Shown here piece after piece: positions 1 through 8,900 of a stretch of 28,708 bases of DNA (within the stretch, counting starts at the first letter, position 1; each line of letters opens with the position of its first letter). The DNA is taken from positions 1 to 28,708 of IMG/VR virus record IMGVR_UViG_3300043429_000394; one strand, given 5' to 3'. Source of the DNA: a virus. The notes below the pieces were generated by a model, which was given only the letters and a program-made list of their open reading frames with translations, did not search any database and was not told the origin of the DNA. Position numbers and translations under genes: made by a program.

Positions 1-21
1 AAACTTATCCGCGTGGTGTAA
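1..21 (+). CDS. possible 3' end of an upstream + strand gene (partial)
   Basis: The first 21 bases read in frame as K-L-I-R-V-V followed by TAA. A GC-rich hairpin starts three bases later. Two other hairpins of the same design in this window also lie directly after stop codons, which suggests that a real upstream gene ends here. Six codons cannot identify a product, and the reading could be chance. Confidence 0.25.
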   Translation, partial: KLIRVV

Positions 22-24
22 GAT

Positions 25-42
25 TGGGGGCTAGAGCCCCCA
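25..42 (+). terminator. post-stop GC hairpin upstream of the primase gene
   Basis: TGGGGGC-TAGA-GCCCCCA forms a perfect 7-bp stem with a 4-base loop. No run of T follows, so it is not a textbook intrinsic terminator. It may weaken read-through or protect a 3' mRNA end. It belongs to the same type as the hairpins at 25010-25033 and 25534-25555. Confidence 0.45.
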
Positions 43-64
43 TTCCATAGAGCAGGGTAGGGAT

Positions 65-2926
65 ATGGACACAGTCGAGTTTCTGGGCAGAGTTCTGCCC
101 GACGAGGGATATTTAGTAGCAACCGTTATCAACCCGGATCGCCGTGCACAGAAGTCATACGAGACCGTAGATGCGCTGGCCAACGCAGTGATTCGGATCG
201 ACATCGCAGGTGGCAACGTCTACTACGCATTGTCGTCGTTCGTGGAAGCTGGGAACCGGAAGCAGGCCAACGTCCACAAGACCAAGTCACTCCTCATCGA
301 CATCGACTGCGGTGAAGACAAGCCCTTCGCCGACCAGCGGGAGGGTGCCAAGGCGCTCAAGGCGTTCCTCAAGGCAAGCGGTATGCCTGCCCCCATGGTT
401 GTGAACTCTGGCCGTGGTCTGCACGTGTACTGGCCAATGACTGAGGCGCTGTCTCCAATGGACTGGCAGCCTCTGGCGGACGGGCTGAAGGAGTGCGCCA
501 AGCACCATGAGTTCGAGATCGACCCTGCTGTCACAGCCGACAGCGCCCGAGTGCTGCGCCCGGTGGGCACTCACAACCCTAAGAACGGGGTCGAGGTCGC
601 ACTCATCAAGGACTGCCCGGACTACGATCCGGCCACGCTGCGCTCCATCCTGTCGTCCTACATCAAGCGGATGCCTGCACCCCGTGGCTTCGCCAAGGCA
701 GCACCGTCGAGCCTGACGGCTGCACTTTCCAGTGGGCAGGAGTATGAACCCGCCCGTGCGGACAAGGTGTTGGCAGGCTGCGGGCAGGTGCGTTGGGCGG
801 CGACCAACCAGCATGAGGTGGACGAGCCCTTCTGGTATGCGCTGATGGGTGTCGCTGCGTTCTGTGACGACGCCGAGGCGGTAGCGGTAGCTTGGTCAGA
901 CCAGCACCCGGACTTCGACTACAGCAAGACCGTCCTCAAGATCGAGCAGTGGAAGCGGCAGGCCACTGGCCCCACCACCTGTAAGAAGTTCAAGGACCTG
1001 CGCAATAGTGGGTGCAGCAAGTGCCCGTTCTCTGGTAAGATAACCAGCCCCGCCCAGATCGGCCGACAGTTGGCCGAGGCCGAGGGCCCCGCAGAAGATG
1101 TGCTGGACACGGTCGCTCATGAAGTGCCGCTGCCCAAAGGGTTCAAGCGCACCAAGGCTGGCGGACTTGCCCAGACCATCGACGACACCGACATCGAGGT
1201 GGTGCCGTTTGACATGTACCCCATCAGCTACGGGCGGGATGAAGCCCTCGGCTACGAGGTGGTCAGGTACCACTGGAAGCGCCCACACAAGGGCTGGCAG
1301 GAACTGAAGTTCCGGCAAGCCTACCTCGCCGACGGGAACCGGGAGTTCCCCACCGCCATCGCTGACCAAGGGATCGTGCTCCCGCACAAGGGTCTAACCG
1401 AGAGGTTCCAGCTAATGCTTCGCTCCTACATGGATGAACTCCGCAGGCTCAGAACAACTACCAACCTGTACACCACGCTGGGGTGGAAGGAAGACAACAC
1501 CGTCTTCGTGCTCGGCGAGAAGCAGGTGCGCAAGGATGAACAAGGGCAGGTCGTTATCGAGGATGTTGTGCTGTCGTCCGCGGTGCAGCGTGTCAGCAAC
1601 GGGATGTACGGGACCAAGGGTGACCACGAGAAGTGGCTCAAGATCACCAAGCTGATGGATGTGGCCGGGCTGAACGCACACATATTCGCCATGGGCGTGT
1701 CGATGTCGGCCCCCCTCTACCAGTTCACCGGCCTCAAGGGTGGTGTGCTGTCACTCTACGGACCGACGGGTAGCGGCAAGTCACTGGCCCAGCTGGCGAT
1801 GCAGTCTGTGTGGGGCAACCCTGTCGAACTCCACTACCAGTCCAAGTACACCCAGAACGCGCTGTTCATGCGCCTCTCGTTCTACAGCAACCTACCCATG
1901 ACGATCGACGAGACGACCATGATGCCCGACAAGGAGGTCGGCGACTTCATCTACGGCGTCACGCAGGGCCGGGACAAGAGCCGGCTCAATGCCAGAGTGG
2001 AGGAGCGTGACCCACGCACGTGGGCGGCGCCAGTGACCCTCTCGACCAACCGCCCCATGGGCGGCAAACTCTTGGCAGCCACGTTCGAGACAGACGCGCA
2101 GATGGCCCGGATGCTGGAACTCTCGCTGGATAGTTCGGACCTGTTCACCAAGAGCACCGATGTGGGGCGCAAGTTCTACAATACGATCACCCGCAACTAC
2201 GGTCATGTCGGAGTGTGGGTACTGGAGTGGCTGGTGGGTATAGGTGAGGTCGCTGCCACCAAGGTGATCGCCGACCACATGGTCGCCTTCGAGAAGAAGT
2301 ACAAGGTTCGGTTCAGTGGCGAGGAGCGGTACTGGGAAGTCATGATCGTACTGGCTGACCTGATGAACAAGATCGCCGTCGAGAATGGCTGGGTCGATTA
2401 CGACTACACTAAGGCCACGGAGTTCGCCTTGGTTCAAGCAGGGATGGTGCGGCGCAGCATCAGCGCAGCGAAGCTGGACGAGTTCGACCTGCTGTCCGAG
2501 TACCTGAACGAGATGCGCTCTGCCACCGTGGCGGTCACGCATGTGGACAACAACCCCAATGCCATCTACGACGAGACGCGCCTGCCGCGCGGCGAGGTGC
2601 GAGTGCGGTTCGATCTGTACCGCAAGAGTGCCGCAGCCAAGAACGACCGTGGTATCCTGCTGCTCGACAAGACCCACTTCCGCAAGTGGATGGCCAGCCG
2701 TGGTGGCGACTGGAAGAAGTTCACCGACACCCTTGAAGCGGAGAGCATCGACGCCACGCCCACCTCGAAGAAGGCCATGCTCGGCCGGAACCTGCCGGAA
2801 CTGCGACTGCCACAGACCTACGTGGTCGGGATCAACCTCGCGCACGACCGGCTCAAGGACCTGCTGGACAACGACGGCAGCGCACCCGACAGCCTGACCC
2901 TCGGGCAGCTGCGCGTGATACGCTAG
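65..2926 (+). CDS. primase-polymerase (AEP type) fused to DUF927-like helicase
   Basis: This 953-aa replication protein probably lays down primers and unwinds DNA at the phage fork. The N-terminal part has archaeo-eukaryotic primase signatures: a DxD metal pair (D79, D81), S115-G-R-G-L-H120, and a D159-SARVLRPVGTHN block that fits the third catalytic motif. Residues 239-320 hold four cysteines (C239, C306, C317, C320), probably a metal site. The C-terminal half has a Walker A motif GPTGSGKS (566-573), a Walker B-like MTIDE (612-616) and a sensor-like VTLSTNRP (657-664), as in DUF927/superfamily 3-like viral helicases. The ATG at 65 is preceded by AGGGTAGGGAT, a purine-rich but closely spaced ribosome-binding region. 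It is the only replication gene in the window and the only clearly phage-core gene on the + strand. The family assignment comes from motifs, without a database search. Confidence 0.88.
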   Translation: MDTVEFLGRVLPDEGYLVATVINPDRRAQKSYETVDALANAVIRIDIAGGNVYYALSSFVEAGNRKQANVHKTKSLLIDIDCGEDKPFADQREGAKALKAFLKASGMPAPMVVNSGRGLHVYWPMTEALSPMDWQPLADGLKECAKHHEFEIDPAVTADSARVLRPVGTHNPKNGVEVALIKDCPDYDPATLRSILSSYIKRMPAPRGFAKAAPSSLTAALSSGQEYEPARADKVLAGCGQVRWAATNQHEVDEPFWYALMGVAAFCDDAEAVAVAWSDQHPDFDYSKTVLKIEQWKRQATGPTTCKKFKDLRNSGCSKCPFSGKITSPAQIGRQLAEAEGPAEDVLDTVAHEVPLPKGFKRTKAGGLAQTIDDTDIEVVPFDMYPISYGRDEALGYEVVRYHWKRPHKGWQELKFRQAYLADGNREFPTAIADQGIVLPHKGLTERFQLMLRSYMDELRRLRTTTNLYTTLGWKEDNTVFVLGEKQVRKDEQGQVVIEDVVLSSAVQRVSNGMYGTKGDHEKWLKITKLMDVAGLNAHIFAMGVSMSAPLYQFTGLKGGVLSLYGPTGSGKSLAQLAMQSVWGNPVELHYQSKYTQNALFMRLSFYSNLPMTIDETTMMPDKEVGDFIYGVTQGRDKSRLNARVEERDPRTWAAPVTLSTNRPMGGKLLAATFETDAQMARMLELSLDSSDLFTKSTDVGRKFYNTITRNYGHVGVWVLEWLVGIGEVAATKVIADHMVAFEKKYKVRFSGEERYWEVMIVLADLMNKIAVENGWVDYDYTKATEFALVQAGMVRRSISAAKLDEFDLLSEYLNEMRSATVAVTHVDNNPNAIYDETRLPRGEVRVRFDLYRKSAAAKNDRGILLLDKTHFRKWMASRGGDWKKFTDTLEAESIDATPTSKKAMLGRNLPELRLPQTYVVGINLAHDRLKDLLDNDGSAPDSLTLGQLRVIR

Positions 2927-5900
2927 TTCTGCGACATCAGGTTGATCATACGCTGCAGGTCTTGTCGGGCAGTCTCCGGCGCGGACCTCAGCGTTCGATC
3001 CATAGCCGGACGGTCTGCCTCTTTCAGTGCCCGGCGCGAGTTCTTCACGAAGTTGTTGATCTCCAGCCCGGTGCCTCGGGCCCCGCGGTTCCATTCCTCG
3101 ACTTCCTGCTCGATCTCCCTAGCCCGAGCCGTGTCGCCTTCCTGCATGGCACGAATCCACCCAGTCCTATAGGCGGTGACCTGCTCCCGCCGGTAGTCTG
3201 TAATGAGTTTGGCCATCCCGATCATCTCGTACCGTTGCGATGCTACCTTCGGGTAGAAGCCCAGTATTCGGGCTATGATGATGCCGAGGCTCATGTCGGG
3301 CGACACCGTGTAACCGCGGCGATCGACTATCGCGCCGTTCTGCAGATACGTGTAGGCATCAGCGGCAGCCCGTACCATTGTGACGGGGGCCTCTCGTGCC
3401 ACATCCACCGCGTCTACGGTGGCCGTGAACGGGGCGCGGATTGCGTCTTTGGCGAATGTCACAGTGGACCCAATCATGCCAGCCGCTGGGCCGAAGATTT
3501 CCATAGCAGACCGCCACGGGTCTGTTCCAGCAATACCAAGGTTGGTCCCCGGGAGCATATTCCCAAGCGACGTCTTGGCAGCGATGTCGCCGGGTACGAA
3601 CTGGTTCACGAACCCGCCCAAGATTTGCGGCGACATACCGGGGAACACCTCGTCGATCATCATGGCGGCTTCATAGCGCGCGCCTTGCCACCCGGGTATC
3701 TTGAGCAGCTGCGCGATCGTATCGGCAACGTCTTCGAGGTCCTCGGCGAAGGGCAGACCGGTCAGACCTGTAAGTAGGAACAGCGATCCAAGCATGTACG
3801 CCTGACCTTTGCGGTCCATGTTGGCGAGGAGTTGCACGGAGGTGGTGATGAACACCTTGTACATATAGGCAAACGACTGGATGCCCGAGCGCCATGCTGG
3901 CGGGCGGGTCATGACTGCGTAGTCACCGAGCGTGTAGTCCAACGCTTGGAACGCGAACGCTACAGCCTGATCATGGGCCTCGGCATCGGTCCTGCCGGTA
4001 GCGCGTTGTCTTGCGTATTCCAGTCTGTATGCCGCGAGACCGGCTGTCTGGCGGGATGCCCGCTCCGTGACGTTGAAGGTCCACATCCATGCGTCGACGA
4101 ACTTCTGCGTGGCGCCGCGCGTGACGCGCCCGCGTGCTGTCCCGACCATCGAGTTGGTCTGCGCCGGTGTCAACTTACCGTCTAGGATGCCCTCTTTCAG
4201 GAAGCGCGCGTCGTTCGCCGATAGCCCATACTGTTTCTGCAGGGCTTTACTCACTTCGACGTCGGCAAAGAACTCCGCAGTGTCAAACTTCGAGTTGGTT
4301 ATGCTCGGCCCGCCGACATTTGCAGCAGCACGTAGCATTTCCCGGTTGACGTTGCCGAGGCCGAAGCCGCCACCGAACGCGGTCTTGCTGTTGTACGTCG
4401 CTAGGTAAGGTACGACGTTAGTTTGCAGCGCCAGAAAGTTCATGGCCCCGGTGGCCACAGAGCCACCTAGTTGGACAATGGCTGTGATGGCGCGGACCGA
4501 GGATACCCAAGGCTTGGCACCGAAATCAGACTCGTCGATGTTCTTGTTCCCCTCCAAGAAGGTGAGGGTCTTGGCAGCCTCGCCGTAGAGTTGATTGGCC
4601 TTGTTGGCCGGACCGCCCCGGGTCTCTTTTACCATGTAGGCGTAGGCTTCGTACTCACGCCGCGCATCGTCCTTGGCCGCGCGGGATACGGTGGAGTCGG
4701 CAGCCATGCTGTCGGCGCGGGCCTTCAGGGTTTCCAGCCAGTCACGCCCCGTCTGCGGGTCCTTGAGTTCAGCGTTCCACAACTCCCTCGTGGACTTCAT
4801 ACTACGGTCCATGAGTTCAGACAGCCCGACCCGGGTAGCCACTTTGGCGATGGTAGACGCACGACTTTCGATGTGACGCGACACTGCCATGATCGCGTCG
4901 GGGTCAGCGCCGGGTGTGAAGGCGCGCATAAGACGGTTACGCGCCGAACTGTTCTGCTGCGTCAGAGCCACGATGAGTTGCTCCAACTTCTGCGGTGTCA
5001 GGTTGATGTCGAACTGCCGGATACCGCGTAGGAACTCGTTGAGGTTGAGCTCGGGCGGAGCGGCTACGGTCTCCAGTGCGGTCTCGGGTACAGCCCGCAA
5101 AGTGGCGTTGCCCAGAACGTATTCTTGCTTGGCCTCGCTGTAGTACATGACCTCGAATGGCTGTTTCCCGAACGCCGAGTTGGCTTTGTCGGACATCTCG
5201 ACCGCTTCCGACAGCGAGTCGAACTGGGAGTACACCAGTTGCTCCCTGTATGCGTCTTTGACCTGCACCGGTTTGCCATCGACTATAACCTCGACACGCA
5301 TCTGGAAACGACCCTCACGCAGGATGGGCACATAACCTGTGAACAGCGTGCGCTTGGTGTAACTGTCTGCGTCTTGGTTGGCGATCTCCGCAGTAACAAT
5401 CTGCTTGACCTTGTCCTGCACAGCGAACTTGTCGTTGCTCAAGTCAAGCCGTTTCCGGAACGCTTTGAGTTTGGCGATGAGGTCGTCGGCAAGTTGGGCT
5501 TCCATAGCCGCAGGGATTGACCTGCGGACCTTTGCGGTCCCGCCGTCTTTTGCCTCCAGCAGGAAGTTGCGCTCGGTGGTGAGGAGCGTTCGCAGTGCGT
5601 CGAAGCGGTCTTCAGTCTCCCCGATAAGTGCAAAGTTAGCAGCACGCAGGATGTCGTTCGCGTAAGTTTGGTAGTCGGAGTCCAACTCCGCGCCACCATT
5701 TTTGCCGATGGTAACGTTGGCGGTGTACATGGAAGAGTATGTTTCGGCCAGCTTGACCAGTGCCGCCCGCTCGTCGGCATTAAGTTCTCGGTCCGGTACG
5801 GACTGCGCCAGCTTGCGGAACATGAGGTCCCGATTGTCAATCAGACTTTGGTAGTGCGCCTTGAGGAGTTCGAGTTCGACACCATCCATAGCGGCGCGAA

Positions 5901-8900
5901 TGGATTTGTAGCTACGCCACTCGATGCTTGTCTCGGTTAGTCCTTTGATGCCCGGGAACCGCTCCGTCTTCCTTACAGTCTTGCCACCCTCCTCGAACTC
6001 GACATTGTAGTCGAAGCCATCGCGCATATCCGCAAGCGAACGAGTACCGTTACTCTGGAGCCGCGCGATCTCTTCCGTGTCGGGGACGAGACGGTTACCG
6101 TCAATACGGAACAGCGGCACACGACCAAGGTCGCCGCCTACTTTGGCATAGTCCGCAGCCCCACGCCGCAGGCCAGCGATGAGCATACTACTGACGGTAC
6201 TGCGCTGGGCATTGGAGATACCGCCGAGGGTACCGTACACGGCGCGGCTAAGTGCGACGCGCATGAGTTCGTCGTACTTCCGTTTTGTCGACATCGAGAT
6301 GTCGCGCGCAAGTTTCAACTTCTCCTCCACGGCCATGGAGCCGGGGTTAATGCGCGAACGGAAGTAAGACAGACTGAGGAACTGCGCCTTGAAGCGGTCG
6401 AAGCCGTCGATTGTGTTGATGCCGCGCGCCTTTAGGAAGTCCCAAGCCTCTGTAAACGATGTCGGGTTCGCGCCCAACGTGTCACGCAAGAGGGCCACTT
6501 CGATGTTGACGTCCCGCAGAGATTTACCCGTGGAGAACCGGCCGGTGTCGCCAGAGGTTTCCACATTATGGAGACGTCGGCCCACGGCCTCGGCATCGAA
6601 GGTCACACCCTTACCATCACGCGCGTACCGGCGGGCTTGGTCTAGGAGGTAGCGCACCATCTCGTCGCCAGTGGTGATGCCCAGCTTGTTGAGCGCACCC
6701 TTGATGGCGTTCCAGATGCGGGCGACGATGCTCGTCTCCAGCGCAGCGGCGTAGTCCGACAAGTATTCTTCCACGGCCTCGGCCCGGGACATGCCCGGCC
6801 GGACCGCCATAGCGGCGTCGGCTGCACGCTGGACGCGACTGTCACCTGTGTACAACGCCTCCATCAGAGCGTCGAACTTCGGACCCGGCATGATGCCACG
6901 CAGGCCGTAGTGGCCCAGCGTCTCGTGGGCAAGGACGAAGCGAAGCTGTTGTTCCGTCCCGATCCGGTCGGAGAAGATGATGACTTGCCCATCACCAAAG
7001 GAGTATCCCATGGCGGCTGCAGTATCGAAGTCACCCTGCGGGCGGGCTGCCACTGCCCGGGCGTAAAGCTGCGGGTTCTTAGCCTTGAGGTCAGCTTGGT
7101 TGCGAACGACGGTGATCTTGGGTGCCCGCGCCAGCTTTGCTGCGAAGTTGCGCACCAGAAGCTGCACGCGACCGGGTGCAACCGGGGTGACCGGCCTGCC
7201 GTCAAGGTCCACAGCACCGTCGAGGGTGTTCCATGTGGCCAGAGAGAAGCCGCCGGGGGCACCGACGATCTGCCGCACCCCATCCACTCGCGCGAAGTTA
7301 GGATCACCGTTGGCCTTGGCGAAGGTCAGCAGGCCACGATCTCCGAAGCGAGCACCCGGGTCTTCCTTGCGCACCGCAGCAACCAGACGACGGAACTGAT
7401 CTTGCCACGTGCGGGTGACATCGCCGGGGGCAGCGTTGAAGTCTTCGATCATAAGCGTCAGCTGCGCAGTGGCAGTGTTGACGTCGGTCTTGGCGTTCAG
7501 GTCACCGGCCGCAACCTCGGGGCCCAGTTCAGCGAGGTAGTCCTTCACCCGGGCCCGGAGTTCAGGTGTCATGGATGGGTCGATCAGGGCGTCCTGCAAC
7601 CCACTGATCGCAGCGCGGCGGTCGAGCTTATCCGTGGAGGACTCAAGCACCGTGATGAAGTCGTTGATGTCGGCCTCAAGTTCTTCGACCACGCTCAGTT
7701 TGGTCGGCTCAGCCGCCGCTTCCTGCTCAGTATCTACGACGGCATCGGAGAGTTGACCCTGCGAGGCGAGTTCCGCCACGCGCGCGGCCGCATCGTCGGC
7801 CTTGATCCCTTCTCCGATAACGTCGCCAGTCTTGAGGAAAGTCCACGAACCGGCGAACTTGTCGCCGGTGTGCTTGATGCGAATGACGCGCCCATCTGAC
7901 AGCGTGACCACCCTGTGCGGCTCCGCACCGCGAGGCGACCGCTTGGTCGACTCGACAGTGACTGCCTCCGCCCGGGGGCGGGGCTTGCCCTTCTGGACCA
8001 CGACTTCCTTCGGTGCCTGCGCCTTGGGCTCAGCAGCTTTGCGCTGGACCTTGGCTTTGCCAGTGGGCTTGGGCGGCGTCGGCTCCGGCGGTGTGATCTC
8101 GGGTTCGGGCGCAGCCTGCAGGATCGTGGGTACATCCACGAGAGGGGCTGCCTTGCCCACCGGGCGGCGGTTGCGCAGCTTCTGGTACAACGCCTGATCA
8201 GCGGTGCCCCGCTGGACGGCAGCGACCCACTCGCGCTGCGCCTTGGGCGCAAGGTCACGGAGCGTGACACCACTCTGCTTGGCGCCATCCTGCGGGCGGA
8301 ACTGCTCCCACACCGTGTCGGCGTCGACGTAGGCTTTCTGCTCAGCCGTCAGCTGGTCATAGGCTGCCTGCTGCTCCGCGCTGTACATCGTGGCGCGCTG
8401 GGCTTCCCGCTGTGCGTAGGCTTCTTCGACCTGTGTGGCACGCTGCCGTGCCACCTCTTGTGCGGCCCGGGTCGCAGCCTCCTGCGCAGTGGTTTCTGCC
8501 ATCCGCTCTGCTTCGGCCTGCTGCCTTGCAGCCATAGCCGCGCGCAACCGGTCGGCCATAGCCCCCTGCGGGGGAGCGGGCAGGATGCCGGGACGCGGCG
8601 CAGCACCAACACGAAGTTGTGCGCCCGGAGTAACGGGAGCAGCGGCAGGAGCCGCGGCGGGGGCAGCGCCGGTGGGAGCGACACCTTCCGGGCCAGCAGT
8701 GAAGTCCGCCGCCCCAGCCCCGGGCGGGGGCAGTTGCGGTGCAGCAGCCGGAGCGCCAAGGGTGCGCAGGCGGGCAGCCTGCGGTGCAGCAGCCATGGTC
8801 TCCGGGGGCAGGACCTCACCCTCAAGCGTGACCGCACGCTCACCGCTCGGCACAGTGATGTTGCCAGCGGCACGATCTTCGGGGCGCAGGCCCCGAGTTG

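Noticed and set aside
1892-3094. 400-aa open frame on the - strand over the primase gene
   Set aside because: It mirrors the primase codons in GC-rich DNA, has no ribosome-binding site and a composition unlike a real protein. The primase motifs on the other strand are unmistakable.
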